64,000 bases of DNA. Source: JAISGQ01 sp045534445. GTDB lineage: Bacteria > Bacillota > Clostridia > Oscillospirales > Acutalibacteraceae. A program made the position numbers and the translations under genes. Below the pieces are notes generated by a model. That model was not told where the DNA came from, did not search any database, and was given only the letters and a program-made list of their open reading frames with translations. Location: NCBI GenBank assembly GCA_045534445.1, contig JAZSJQ010000010.1, positions 1 to 64,000 on the forward strand, given 5' to 3'. This document shows, in pieces, positions 41,337 through 50,417 of the stretch. How positions within the stretch are numbered: the first letter of the stretch is position 1; each line of letters starts with the position of its first letter.

Positions 41337-41921
41337 TTAATCAGCTTTATATATCATGCCTATTCCTTCCATAAGCGCAGCACTGTCTATAGCGCCCGGT
41401 GCATAGGCAACACCTCTGCCCTCTGAATCAATAAAATATGTGGCAGGAATGGAATAAACATTGTATGCAATGGCAGCTTCCATCTTTGTGTCGTAATACA
41501 CAGGAAATGAATACCCCTTGGAAGCAATAAACTTTGATGCGGTTGACACCGTTTCAGATGAACCGTCGGTCATGTTGACCATCATAAAGCATATTTCATC
41601 ACCATACTTCTTATATGCTTCGTCAAAATCAGGCATTTCGCTTTTGCACGGTCCGCACCAGCTTGCCCAGAAATTGACAATGACGGGCTTACCGCGCATA
41701 TCAGAAAGCTTTATTTCATTTCCGTCAATGTCAACAACGGTAAAATCAGGGGCAAGAGTCAGTTCATCATCTTTGCTCTCCTTGTCTTCCGCTGTTGGTT
41801 CGGTTACAGCAAGATTGTCGTGGGAAACCTTATCCTTTATTCCGTTGTAAAGAACTACAGACAGTATCAACACCGCAACAAGAGATGCAGTTATTATCAA
41901 AAGCTTTTTCTTTTCTCCCAC
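41337..41921 (-). CDS. TlpA/ResA-type membrane-anchored thioredoxin
   Basis: The 194-residue protein has a basic start, one N-terminal membrane span (about 7-25), a charged linker, and a thioredoxin fold with the active-site motif WASWCGPC and a later cis-proline in SIPATYF. It would act outside the membrane as a thiol reductase. The partner ccdA, which passes electrons across the membrane, is 10 bases upstream in the same operon. The substrate is unknown; no cytochrome c maturation genes are nearby. Confidence 0.92.
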   Translation of the reverse strand: MGEKKKLLIITASLVAVLILSVVLYNGIKDKVSHDNLAVTEPTAEDKESKDDELTLAPDFTVVDIDGNEIKLSDMRGKPVIVNFWASWCGPCKSEMPDFDEAYKKYGDEICFMMVNMTDGSSETVSTASKFIASKGYSFPVYYDTKMEAAIAYNVYSIPATYFIDSEGRGVAYAPGAIDSAALMEGIGMIYKAD

Positions 41922-41931
41922 AGTTACCCTC

Positions 41932-42594
41932 CTAACTGAGAAGTGTCATAAGTCTTCCCATTGTACCTGTTGCCATCAGAATGCCTATTATGACAAGCAA
42001 TGCACCGCTGACAATATTTATTATCTTATAATGCTTTTTTATAAAATCGAATGCGCTTTTAAGCTCATTTATCAGAACCGCGCTGAGCACAAACGGAACT
42101 CCAAGACCAATGGAATAAACCAGAAGGAGTATTGCGCCCTCAAGCACTTTGCCCTCCTGGGATGCCATCATGAGAACAGAACCGAGGATCGCACCCACGC
42201 ATGGTGTCCAGCCGATGGAAAATATCATGCCGAACAACAGCGAGGAAAAGAATCCCAGTTCTTTATTCTTCAGCATTGCTCCGTTTCCCTTGAACAGATT
42301 CAGCTTGAAAACGCCCATATAGTTAAGCCCGAAGAATATTACAACTATTCCCGATATAATATTCACGGCTGTCTGATATCGGCTGAAAAAGCCGCCTACT
42401 GTTCCTGCAAGAGCTCCCATTGCGACAAATATCACCGTAAAGCCCAGCACAAAGCCCAGTGCGTTTTTCAGCGTATTCTTTGTGCTTCGCTCACCGCCGC
42501 CTGCAAAATAAGTTGCATAGATCGGCAGCATGGGCAGAAGGCACGGGGACACAAAGGTTATTATTCCTTCAAGAAATGATGCGATATATTGCAT
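41932..42594 (-). CDS. ccdA: CcdA-type thiol-electron carrier membrane protein
   Basis: CcdA moves electrons from cytoplasmic thioredoxin to extracellular thioredoxin-like proteins. This 220-residue protein has six predicted spans and the two conserved cysteines: FVSPCLLPMLPIY in span 1 and GWTPCVGAILG in span 4. GGAG precedes the ATG. It is directly followed by the TlpA-like gene, forming a complete two-part relay. Confidence 0.94.
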   Translation of the reverse strand: MQYIASFLEGIITFVSPCLLPMLPIYATYFAGGGERSTKNTLKNALGFVLGFTVIFVAMGALAGTVGGFFSRYQTAVNIISGIVVIFFGLNYMGVFKLNLFKGNGAMLKNKELGFFSSLLFGMIFSIGWTPCVGAILGSVLMMASQEGKVLEGAILLLVYSIGLGVPFVLSAVLINELKSAFDFIKKHYKIINIVSGALLVIIGILMATGTMGRLMTLLS

Positions 42595-42606
42595 ATTGAT
42601 CTCCTA

Positions 42607-43470
42607 TCAGAAGTATTTTTTCTTTACTCCGTATGTATCGGTGTAATAGTCAATCCTGTCGGAATTTGCAAAAATCGGCTCGTAAATGTTTTCTTCGGGG
42701 TTGATTCCTGCAAGACGGCAGACCTCCGCATGAGCGCGTCTTGCAAGATCCTCGCCTGCTGCAACTTTGCCGAGTTCAGGATTCGGGTATATAGGTTCAC
42801 CGATACTGAGTGTCAGCAGAGGCTTGCGCCAGAAAATCTTCTGAAGTCCTTTTGCCTTTCTGAAGGAATACGCCATGGGAAGAACAGGCACATTATTTCT
42901 AACCGCAAATGTGAAAGAACCCTTTTTGAAGGGACGTATGGGCATATAGTATTCCCACATACTGCCCTCAGCAGAAACATGTACCCACTGCTTGTCATCG
43001 GTAAGCAGGCTGTCGATAGCATGAGCAAAGGCTGCTGTACCCCTCCTGCTTTCCGTTGGCAGGGGAATGCCTCGGTTGTATCTGATAAGTATCCTGTTTT
43101 CACCGCGCATATTCTTGTCCCATACGGGGATCCACGGTCTGTAGGGTCTGACCGCATACATGATACCGATAAAATCCCATATAAATACATGGTTAATAAC
43201 GGATACAATACCGTTTTTAATTACGTCCCTATGCTTTTTGAGATTCTCCCTGCCCTCTACCTTCAGCAGGCATCTGAGTCTCATTACGGGAAATGCCAAA
43301 CCTACGCACAGAATCCTCATCCACCATTCCTTGAATCTGTAGGAAAAGGATTTATCCACATAAGGATAGTTTTCATCAAAAACAGTATCCACCTTATGCT
43401 TTACAGGAAGATAATGCTGGTCGGTTTTTTCGGGGAACAGATATTCTGTCGGCTGAGGATCATAGGGCAT
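42607..43470 (-). CDS. PlsC-type 1-acylglycerol-3-phosphate acyltransferase
   Basis: The 287-residue protein has the PlsC acyltransferase motif H-x4-D in NHVFIWDF at about residue 95, and a second motif around SAEGSMWEYY in place of the usual EGTR. A membrane segment precedes the first motif. It would esterify the sn-2 position in phospholipid synthesis. It lies 12 bases upstream of ccdA and is probably in the same transcript. The unusual second block makes the exact acceptor uncertain. The Shine-Dalgarno site is weak. Confidence 0.85.
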   Translation of the reverse strand: MPYDPQPTEYLFPEKTDQHYLPVKHKVDTVFDENYPYVDKSFSYRFKEWWMRILCVGLAFPVMRLRCLLKVEGRENLKKHRDVIKNGIVSVINHVFIWDFIGIMYAVRPYRPWIPVWDKNMRGENRILIRYNRGIPLPTESRRGTAAFAHAIDSLLTDDKQWVHVSAEGSMWEYYMPIRPFKKGSFTFAVRNNVPVLPMAYSFRKAKGLQKIFWRKPLLTLSIGEPIYPNPELGKVAAGEDLARRAHAEVCRLAGINPEENIYEPIFANSDRIDYYTDTYGVKKKYF

Positions 43471-43534
43471 TTTTTATCATTCCATTCGTGTTTTTAATAT
43501 ATAATATCATTTTATATAGCAGAACACAAGAAAA

Positions 43535-45307
43535 TTATTCGGTATACATACTGTACAGCTCACTGTACATACCGCCCTTTTCCATAAGCTCAGCGTGAGT
43601 ACCCTGCTCTTCTATTCCGTTTTCGGTAAGAACAAGTATCTCAGTTGCGTTTCTGATAGTTGTCAGACGGTGTGCAACAGTAAATGTAGTTCTGCCAACT
43701 GCCAACTCTTCAAGAGATTTCTGTACTATTTTTTCGCTTTCATTGTCAAGTGCAGATGTCGCCTCATCGAGAATCAGCACAGGGGGATCCTTGAGGAACA
43801 CACGGGCAATGGATATTCTCTGCTTCTGACCGCCGGACAGCTTTACGCCTCTCTCTCCCACATATGTATCATACCCATCGGGAAGCTTCATTATGAATTC
43901 ATGTGCGCCTGCTTTCTTTGCAGCTTCAATTATTGCATCTCTGTCCGCTCCCGGTCTGCCGTACTCTATATTTTCAAGCACACTGCCGCTGAACAGATAC
44001 ACATCCTGCTGCACCACACCGATATTCGAGCGCAGGGATTCCAAGGTCAGGTCTTTTATATCCTTGCCGTCTATGGTAATAGCACCGCCCGTAACCTCAT
44101 AGAAACGCGGAATAAGGCTGCAGAGCGTTGTTTTGCCGCCGCCCGAGGGTCCTACAAGCGCTATATTCTCGCCCTTTGAAACCTTTAGGTTTATACCTGA
44201 AAGCACATAGTCATTTCTGTCTGAATATCTGAATTCAACATTCTTAAATTCAATTTCTCCCTTAACATCGCTGAGAGTTTCAGCATCCGGAGCATCTTTT
44301 ATTGTAATGGGTGTATCGAGAATCTCCGTAAAACGCTCGATTCCTGTCATACCCCTCTGGAACTGCTCGGTGAATTCCACTATTCTTCTGATGGAGGTAA
44401 GCAGAGTATTTACATAGAGCAGATACATGACAAGCTCGGGCGCTCCGATCTTTCCTTCCTTTACAAAAAGTGCGCCGAACACTACTACGAGAATATACAT
44501 AAGTCCGTCAAAGAAACGGGTACTCGAATGGAAGCCTGCCATATAGTAATAGGCACGTTTCTTTACACTCAGAAATGCCTCATTGCCTTTTTTGAATTTC
44601 TTTTCTTCGATATCCTCATTTGCAAAGGAGCGAACAACGCGCACGCCGAGAAGGCTGTCCTCTATCTGAGAATTAAGCTCACCGACCTTGACTCTTGATT
44701 CGGAAAATGCGGCACGCATCTTCTTGTTGAAGAAACGTGTTGCAATCATTATAAGCGGTATTACCGCAAAGATTATGCAAGTCAGAGGAACATTTACAAA
44801 GCAGAGAATTATAAATGCACCGATTATCTTTACGCCTGCAATGAAGAATTCCTCAGGACAGTGATGTGCAAACTCAGTAACATCGAACAGGTCATTTGTT
44901 ATACGGCTCATAAGCTGACCTATCTTTGTCTCATCATAATAAGAGAATGAAAGCTTCTGAAGGTGACCGAACAGGTCACGGCGCATATCGGTTTCGATCT
45001 TCGTACCCGTGATATGTCCTACACTTGCCATGAAAAAGTTTGCGGCAGTATCCACAAGGCGCATGGCAAGATATACTCCGCCAATTATCAGTATTCCGCG
45101 AACCGTCATTGCCGCAGGGTCTTCTATTCCGTCCTTTGTTATCTTCTGTACTATTGTGGGCAGATACAGGTCACAGCCTGTTGTCAGCAATGCACAGAAC
45201 AGGTCAAATATCATCAAGCCCAGGTACGGCTTATAATACGGCAGAAAGCGCCGTATCAGAACACTGTTGGGAGTTTTTCTCTTTTCTGCTTTTGCTTTGT
45301 TTTTCAA
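43535..45307 (-). CDS. ABC exporter half-transporter (permease fused to ATPase)
   Basis: The 590-residue protein is a type I half-exporter: six membrane spans (about 20-310), then an ATPase with Walker A GPSGGGKTT, signature LSGGQKQR, Walker B PPVLILDEATSALD and the H-loop VAHRL. It would act as a homodimer. Family substrates range from lipids to peptides and drugs, and nothing here specifies one. Translation starts at TTG 45307 with AAGGTG six bases upstream. It stands alone between terminators. Confidence 0.92.
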   Translation of the reverse strand: MKNKAKAEKRKTPNSVLIRRFLPYYKPYLGLMIFDLFCALLTTGCDLYLPTIVQKITKDGIEDPAAMTVRGILIIGGVYLAMRLVDTAANFFMASVGHITGTKIETDMRRDLFGHLQKLSFSYYDETKIGQLMSRITNDLFDVTEFAHHCPEEFFIAGVKIIGAFIILCFVNVPLTCIIFAVIPLIMIATRFFNKKMRAAFSESRVKVGELNSQIEDSLLGVRVVRSFANEDIEEKKFKKGNEAFLSVKKRAYYYMAGFHSSTRFFDGLMYILVVVFGALFVKEGKIGAPELVMYLLYVNTLLTSIRRIVEFTEQFQRGMTGIERFTEILDTPITIKDAPDAETLSDVKGEIEFKNVEFRYSDRNDYVLSGINLKVSKGENIALVGPSGGGKTTLCSLIPRFYEVTGGAITIDGKDIKDLTLESLRSNIGVVQQDVYLFSGSVLENIEYGRPGADRDAIIEAAKKAGAHEFIMKLPDGYDTYVGERGVKLSGGQKQRISIARVFLKDPPVLILDEATSALDNESEKIVQKSLEELAVGRTTFTVAHRLTTIRNATEILVLTENGIEEQGTHAELMEKGGMYSELYSMYTE

Positions 45308-45338
45308 GTCAACACCTTCTTAAAATATGTAAAGACAG

Positions 45339-45375
45339 TTAAAACGAAGCCGTGCCGAAACACAGCTTCGTTTTA
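45339..45375 (-). terminator. Hairpin after the lipoprotein gene
   Basis: TTAAAACGAAGC pairs with GCTTCGTTTTAA around a partly paired loop, giving a stem flanked by A and T runs between the lipoprotein and ABC genes. It probably terminates the apgM-lipoprotein unit. Confidence 0.82.
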
Positions 45376-45381
45376 AATTTA

Positions 45382-45963
45382 TTATGGTTCTTCTCCGGTT
45401 CCGTACATCATAAACGAAGTCCTTGCACTTATTTGGTCTGTAAGTTCCGCATCAAGCGCAGCCTGTCTGGACACGGCAGGTTCACTTATCTTCACATTAA
45501 CAATTGCTATAGGCTCACATTCCCAGAGCATTTTTTCTTTTTGCGAGAACATAACCTTTGATTTATATTCCCGTGTTACACTGACACTTCCGTTTGGCTC
45601 AAGGATAAAGGGTGTGTCCGACGGGGACACTGCACCTGCCGGAATAAGCTCATACCCATCAGCCATTACATAGATTCTGAATCCTGCATCTGCAGGAGCA
45701 ACCTTATAATAATCACTCGACTTATTCTCTATTACAGCTGTGACCGAAATAATTGATCCGGAAAAATATGCAGATGAACTGGTGCGCACCTGCACTGTAA
45801 TATTATCATAATCTATCTGCGTTGAAGCCTGATAATCATCGCTGTAGTTGACCTCTGTTTTTCCTGCCTCGGCATTGCTTTTTGCACAGCCGTCACAGCC
45901 CGATGCCATAAGCACAGATAATATGCATATTATCAGAAGTAAGAATATCGTACCCCTTTTCAT
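45382..45963 (-). CDS. Hypothetical lipoprotein with beta-rich domain
   Basis: I do not recognise a family. The 193-residue protein has a lipoprotein signal with lipobox ASGC (Cys23), followed by an Ile/Val/Ser-rich region suggesting an Ig-like beta sandwich (TVQVRTSSSAYFSGSIISV, AVIENKSSDYYKVAP, EPNGSVSVTREY). A BsuPI- or DUF-type Ig fold is possible. GAGGTG precedes the ATG. It lies 21 bases after apgM and before a terminator. Confidence 0.75.
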   Translation of the reverse strand: MKRGTIFLLLIICILSVLMASGCDGCAKSNAEAGKTEVNYSDDYQASTQIDYDNITVQVRTSSSAYFSGSIISVTAVIENKSSDYYKVAPADAGFRIYVMADGYELIPAGAVSPSDTPFILEPNGSVSVTREYKSKVMFSQKEKMLWECEPIAIVNVKISEPAVSRQAALDAELTDQISARTSFMMYGTGEEP

Positions 45964-45984
45964 AGGATCACCTCAAATACAGAT

Positions 45985-47217
45985 TTAAAGAGCGGTATTT
46001 TCAAAAAGAATATTCATAAGCATGCAGCCCTGATCCACAGTCACTCCGCTCGCTTTTGCGGTTTTCTCGCTTGCACGTTCACACTCTGTAATTCCCTTAT
46101 CTGCCTTTTTATCATAAAGAATGAAAGGCACTGGATCCATTTCGTGAGTCATGGTGGCAAGAGGAGTCGGATGATCGGGGAGTATCAGCAGACGATAATT
46201 GTCATATTTGTCAAGCTCTTCCCTGAGCACCGAAAGCACCTTGCTGTCAATCAGCTCGATGGATTTTACCTTATTCTCCATTTCGCCCCTGTGACCGCAC
46301 TCATCGGGAGCCTCAAAATGCAGATATGCAAAGTCCGCTCCGTTATGGAGCTCTGCAATCGCAGCCTTTACTTTTCCGTCAAAGTCGGTGTCAACATAGC
46401 CTGTTGCACCCTTCACCTCACAGATCTTCATGCCTGCACAGATGCCAATGCCCTTGATAAGGTCAACAGCAGATACAACAGCGCCTTTCTTTCCGTATTT
46501 TTCCTCAAAAAGATCAAGAGACGGGGCTGTTCCCTGTCCCCACAGCCATATGGAGTTCGCAGGGCGCTTGCCTGCTTCAATTCTCGCAATATTCACAGGG
46601 TGGTTTTTCAGCACTTCAACGCTCTTCTTCATCATTTCAAGCATTTCTGGCGCACCGTCAAAGCTTCTGAGATATTCGCCCACTACCCTGCCGGAAATAT
46701 CGTGAGGGGGTGTCAGGGTTCCTATATCAGCACTTCCGCCGTGCCATACAAGACAGTGTCTGTAGGAAAAACCGGGATAAAATTCATACTTTTCATTTCC
46801 GAAGGCTTCATGCACAGCCTTTATAAGCTCGGATGCCTCTGCAGTTGAGATATCCCCTGCGCAATAATCAACCATTTTCTTATCCTCATAATTCTCTTCA
46901 TCGGAGAGAGTTACGAGATTGCATCTGAGAGCAACATCTGTACTCTCAAGCTTGATTCCCATGCTTACAGCCTCAAGCGGTGATCTTCCCGAATAATACT
47001 GCTTCGGATCATAACCCATTACAGAAAGATTTGCCACATCACTTCCCGGCTTCATTCCTTCGGGAACATTCGAGACCAGTCCGCATATACCGTTTGCTGC
47101 AAAATAGTCCATATTGGGCTTATCTGCACATTCCATGGGAGTTTTTCCTCCGAGTGCTTCAACGGGATAATCAGACATTCCGTCGCAAAGTACAACAGCA
47201 TATTTTATATTATTCAT
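45985..47217 (-). CDS. apgM: Cofactor-independent phosphoglycerate mutase, archaeal ApgM type
   Basis: The enzyme interconverts 3- and 2-phosphoglycerate in glycolysis. This 410-residue protein belongs to the alkaline-phosphatase-like aPGAM family: YAVVLCDGMSDYP with the metal Asp at the start, PGSDVANLSVMGYDP with the catalytic Ser, then HFEAPDECGHRGE and LPDHPTP. It is shorter than GpmI and lacks that insert. ATG at 47217 is chosen from family alignment; the upstream ATG at 47235 is possible, and neither has a strong Shine-Dalgarno site. Confidence 0.93.
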   Translation of the reverse strand: MNNIKYAVVLCDGMSDYPVEALGGKTPMECADKPNMDYFAANGICGLVSNVPEGMKPGSDVANLSVMGYDPKQYYSGRSPLEAVSMGIKLESTDVALRCNLVTLSDEENYEDKKMVDYCAGDISTAEASELIKAVHEAFGNEKYEFYPGFSYRHCLVWHGGSADIGTLTPPHDISGRVVGEYLRSFDGAPEMLEMMKKSVEVLKNHPVNIARIEAGKRPANSIWLWGQGTAPSLDLFEEKYGKKGAVVSAVDLIKGIGICAGMKICEVKGATGYVDTDFDGKVKAAIAELHNGADFAYLHFEAPDECGHRGEMENKVKSIELIDSKVLSVLREELDKYDNYRLLILPDHPTPLATMTHEMDPVPFILYDKKADKGITECERASEKTAKASGVTVDQGCMLMNILFENTAL

Positions 47218-47315
47218 CAGGGCAACGCCATCCATTCATAAAAGGATTTTTGTTAATTATAACACAATGCTCACTGTTTTTCCATACCCTGAGACATTTT
47301 TATTCTTTTATTTAT

Positions 47316-47344
47316 TTGCGTTCGTTATGCTTTTGTGATACAAT
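47316..47344 (+). promoter_or_regulatory. Promoter of the cyclase-family gene
   Basis: TTGCGT (47316-47321) and TACAAT (47339-47344) are 17 bases apart, just upstream of the ribosome site GAGGTGG and the ATG at 47364. Confidence 0.65.
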
Positions 47345-47363
47345 CGATGCGAGGTGGTATAAC

Positions 47364-47945
47364 ATGACAATTTACGATATTTCCCGCGAGCTTTTATCTG
47401 CTCCACGTTATCCCGATGATGACGGTCCCAAGCTCGAGACCGTCATGAGTATGGCAGAGGGCTCAATGTATAATCTTTCAAATCTTCATATGTGTGTTCA
47501 CAACGGCACACATGTGGATGCTCCCCTGCATTTCATCGAAGACGGTGAGTCTATAGAAAACGTGTCTCTTGACAAATGTGTCGGCTACTGCACTGTTATC
47601 GAATGCGACCATCCCCTTACAGGTCAGGAAGCCGAGGAGCTGCTGCCTGTCATAAGAAAGCGTCTGCTCATCAAGGGCAACGGTTCAATCACTCAGAGTG
47701 CTGCTTTTGTTCTCGCTCAGGGCGGCATAAAGCTTGTGGGTGTCGAAACCATGTCTGTCGGCGACCCGTCAGCTCCGAGAGCGGTTCATCTCGAGCTGCT
47801 CGGTGCAGGTGCAGCACTTCTTGAAGGGCTTAATCTGAGCAAAGTTGAGGTCGGTGATTATTATCTTGTTGCTGCGCCTCTCAAAATAAAAGGTGCTGAA
47901 GGATCCCCCTGCCGTGCCGTTCTTCTCAAAGGTATAATAGCATAG
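47364..47945 (+). CDS. Cyclase / kynurenine-formamidase-family metal hydrolase
   Basis: This 193-residue protein belongs to the cyclase family (PF04199 type). The metal motif is HNGTHVDAPLHF at about residues 47-58. MTIYDISRELL at the start and CRAVLLKG at the end also fit the family. Members hydrolyse amides such as N-formylkynurenine, but no tryptophan genes are nearby, so the substrate is open. ATG at 47364 with GAGGTGG is correct; the longer frame from 46980 is antisense to apgM. Confidence 0.9.
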   Translation: MTIYDISRELLSAPRYPDDDGPKLETVMSMAEGSMYNLSNLHMCVHNGTHVDAPLHFIEDGESIENVSLDKCVGYCTVIECDHPLTGQEAEELLPVIRKRLLIKGNGSITQSAAFVLAQGGIKLVGVETMSVGDPSAPRAVHLELLGAGAALLEGLNLSKVEVGDYYLVAAPLKIKGAEGSPCRAVLLKGIIA

Positions 47946-47952
47946 TCTTTAA

Positions 47953-47990
47953 AAAACAAGCCATTCGCCAAAAGGCGAATGGCTTGTTTT
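47953..47990. terminator. Bidirectional terminator between cyclase and degV genes
   Basis: A 17-bp perfect stem (AAAACAAGCCATTCGCC and its complement) around the loop AAAA ends both convergent genes; it touches the stop of the second degV gene. Confidence 0.94.
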
Positions 47991-48846
47991 ATATATTCCC
48001 AAAGAAAAACAGGGCAAGAGAATCAGGACCGAGGTGACTTCCTGTCATGGGCTCGTGACATCTGATGAGAAGCTCCAGCGGTTTTGCAATTGAGTTTATA
48101 AGCTCTGCAAGAACACCTGCATCATCAGGACAGTCACAATGTGAAATTGCAACAAGCTGTTTACCTGCATTCACTACCTTCTGTCTGTAAAGCTCAGCAA
48201 GCTCCAGTATCGACGCTCTGCGCCCTCTTACCTTCTTGAAAGCTTCGATTTTACCCTTACAGCCGTAAAGAATGGGCTTGATCTGCAGAGCAGTACCTAT
48301 TATTGCAGTTGCATTTGATATTCTGCCACCCTTACGAAGCGCGGTGAGATTTCCTACAGTAAAGAACTGGCAGAGATTACCTGTTTCTCCTGTCAGAATC
48401 TCCGCTGTCTCTTTTGCTGTCTTTCCCTTTCTGCGCAATTCACCTGCACGGCATACCAGCAAACCGACTCCGAAGCCCGCTCCCTTTGAATCTATTACAT
48501 AGACCTTGTTTTCATACTTCTCGGAAAGCATATCTGCTGCCATGACAGCCGCCTGATACGTTCCGCTTATTCCTGATGAAAGAAGAATAAATACAATATC
48601 TCTGCCGTCTGCAAGAGTAGGTTCAAATGCTTCCACAAAGCTGTCGGCATTTATAAGGGAAGTCTTGGCTTCCGCTCCTGCTCTCAGGCGGTCGTAATAC
48701 TTATGCCCGTCAAAATCATCAATACTTTCTTTTGTTGTAACCTCTTTGCCGTCAATAAGGTATGTCCAGCAGATAACGCTGACATCATATTTATCAAGAT
48801 GTGATTTGGGCAGATTGCAGGAGGACTCTGTGAAAATTTTAAACAT
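47989..48846 (-). CDS. DegV/FakB-family fatty-acid-binding protein (second copy)
   Basis: This 285-residue DegV protein has IFTESSCNLPKS at the start, LSSGISGTYQAA, VIDSKGAGFGVG and LRKGGRISNATA. It differs clearly from the copy at 40466-41296, so the two may prefer different acyl chains, as FakB1 and FakB2 do in Staphylococcus. ATG at 48846 has GGGGGT about ten bases upstream and is preferred to a longer start at 48885. It is transcribed alone. Confidence 0.92.
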   Translation of the reverse strand: MFKIFTESSCNLPKSHLDKYDVSVICWTYLIDGKEVTTKESIDDFDGHKYYDRLRAGAEAKTSLINADSFVEAFEPTLADGRDIVFILLSSGISGTYQAAVMAADMLSEKYENKVYVIDSKGAGFGVGLLVCRAGELRRKGKTAKETAEILTGETGNLCQFFTVGNLTALRKGGRISNATAIIGTALQIKPILYGCKGKIEAFKKVRGRRASILELAELYRQKVVNAGKQLVAISHCDCPDDAGVLAELINSIAKPLELLIRCHEPMTGSHLGPDSLALFFFGNI

Positions 48847-49023
48847 AAGCTGTATACCCCCATTACATTTAATATCATAAATCATATCATTCCGTTATTC
48901 ATATGTAAAGTGAAGATTGATTAAAATTTTGTGACCATTGTTAATTTTTTCTGTTTTGGGTTTATTTATCGCATAACTTGTGTTAGAATCACCGTGAGAT
49001 AATATCCAGAAAGGAATGTTTAC

Positions 49024-49728
49024 ATGAAAACAGTACTGAAAAGAATTATTCCCCTGATCCTCGTTCTGATTCTCTCCCTCTCTCTCCTTTCCGCCTGCGG
49101 CGGCAAGAAAAATGACTCCGCTCAGCCCAACGATACAGAAACTCCCGTTTCCGATGCATCCGGCAATCCTGCAACTGCCGAAGGCTGGAATCTGATTCTT
49201 GTCAACGCAGATAATCCTATTCCCGAAAACTGGGAAATCCCCGAAACCACCGAGCTTTCCGACGGCAGACTTATCGACTCGAGAATCTACCCCGAGCTCC
49301 AGGAAATGTTCAACGATGCCCGTGCAGCAGGTCTCAGCCCTGTTGTAAGCTCCGGCTACAGAGATTTCGAAACCCAGCAGGCTCTCTGGGATGAAAAGTA
49401 TGACCAGCTTATTGCTGACGGCTATTCCGCATATGATGCTACCGTCGAGGCAAGTCACTGGGTAGCTCCCGTAGGCACAAGCGAACATCATCTTGGCATT
49501 GCTTTCGATATCGGTATCATAGATGATATGTCCATCGACACCTTCTATGACTGGTTCGAGACCAACAGCTGGAAGTACGGTTTTATCAGAAGATATCCCG
49601 AAAACAAACTGTCCATCACAGGCATCGACTACGAGCCCTGGCACTATCGCTATGTGGGCAAGGAGGTTGCTGCTGAGATTTATTCAGGCGGTCTTTGCCT
49701 TGAGGAATATCTTGAGAATTTGAAATAA
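49024..49728 (+). CDS. VanY-type D,D-carboxypeptidase lipoprotein
   Basis: The protein would remove terminal D-Ala from peptidoglycan stem peptides at the cell surface. It has 234 residues: a lipoprotein signal (lipobox LLSAC, Cys25), then a VanY/LAS peptidase domain with SSGYRDFETQQ, the zinc motif SEHHLGIAFDIG, and EPWHYRYVG with the last zinc His. All catalytic residues of the family seem present. AAAGGA lies before the ATG. It is followed by another lipoprotein gene on the same strand. No van resistance genes are present. Confidence 0.92.
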   Translation: MKTVLKRIIPLILVLILSLSLLSACGGKKNDSAQPNDTETPVSDASGNPATAEGWNLILVNADNPIPENWEIPETTELSDGRLIDSRIYPELQEMFNDARAAGLSPVVSSGYRDFETQQALWDEKYDQLIADGYSAYDATVEASHWVAPVGTSEHHLGIAFDIGIIDDMSIDTFYDWFETNSWKYGFIRRYPENKLSITGIDYEPWHYRYVGKEVAAEIYSGGLCLEEYLENLK

Positions 49729-49836
49729 TAAAATTTTCTTTCCAACCAATCATGCTCCTTTTGTGTTTTTGTATTGAGACCTGAATGAACAATATTCATA
49801 CGGGTTAAAATACAAGAAAAAACAGGAGTATAATAC

Positions 49837-50343
49837 ATGAAAAAGTTTTTTGCACTTATTCTTACTCTGGGGCTTGTGATGTCCTTCACCGCCTGCGGCA
49901 CCAAAAACAACACCGATAACGGCAGTGAAAACACCGATAAGCCTTCGGCATCCGTTCTTGATGAAATGTCTCTCTCCGACATTGTTGCTCAGACCGCAAG
50001 CGGTTCAGATCTTGAGTTTTTCTCTTTCATGACTGAGCCTGTTGACAGCTCAACCGTCGCATATCTGATCGGTGCAGAGTCCATCGAATCTCCCTTTGCC
50101 GAAGCTGTAGCCCATGTTCCCATGATGAACACAAATCCTTTTACCATGATAGTATTCAGGGTGTCCGAAACACAGGATGCAAAGGCTCTTGCTTCCGAGC
50201 TTGAAGAAAAAGCCGACCTTCGCAAGCTTATCTGTGTCGAAGCTGAGGCCGCCGACACCGTTGTAAGCGGCTCAAATGTCCTGTTCATCATGGGTTCTCA
50301 GAGCGAGATTGATGCTGTCATCAACGCTTTCAACAATCTCTGA
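49837..50343 (+). CDS. Hypothetical small lipoprotein, DUF4358-like
   Basis: The 168-residue protein has a lipoprotein signal (SFTACG, Cys20), an acidic linker, and a domain reminiscent of DUF4358 (TMIVFRVSETQDAKALASELEE, then SGSNVLFIMGSQSEIDAVINAF). DUF4358 proteins are often encoded next to MBOAT and DHHW genes, as here, which supports a role with that surface-acylation pair. AGGAG precedes the ATG. A hairpin separates it from the MBOAT gene. Confidence 0.75.
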   Translation: MKKFFALILTLGLVMSFTACGTKNNTDNGSENTDKPSASVLDEMSLSDIVAQTASGSDLEFFSFMTEPVDSSTVAYLIGAESIESPFAEAVAHVPMMNTNPFTMIVFRVSETQDAKALASELEEKADLRKLICVEAEAADTVVSGSNVLFIMGSQSEIDAVINAFNNL

Positions 50344-50365
50344 TATTTCCCAAATGAAATTATTC

Positions 50366-50395
50366 CGGGCGCACTGATAAACTGTGCGCCCGTTT
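50366..50395 (+). terminator. Hairpin between lipoprotein and MBOAT genes
   Basis: CGGGCGCAC and GTGCGCCCG form a perfect 9-bp stem with a short TTTCT tail. The MBOAT start lies 23 bases beyond, so it may act as an attenuator within one transcript. Confidence 0.65.
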
Positions 50396-50417
50396 CTATG
50401 CAAGGAGGTACAAAGCT

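Noticed and set aside
42589..43497. 302-codon plus-strand frame
   Set aside because: It is antisense to the plsC-like gene, which has acyltransferase motifs; the plus frame has none.
46980..47363. N-terminal extension of the cyclase-family gene
   Set aside because: The extension is antisense to apgM and crosses the promoter; the ATG at 47364 has a strong ribosome site and fits the family.
48895..49644. 249-codon minus-strand frame
   Set aside because: It is the complement of the VanY-type lipoprotein gene, which has signal, lipobox and zinc motifs.
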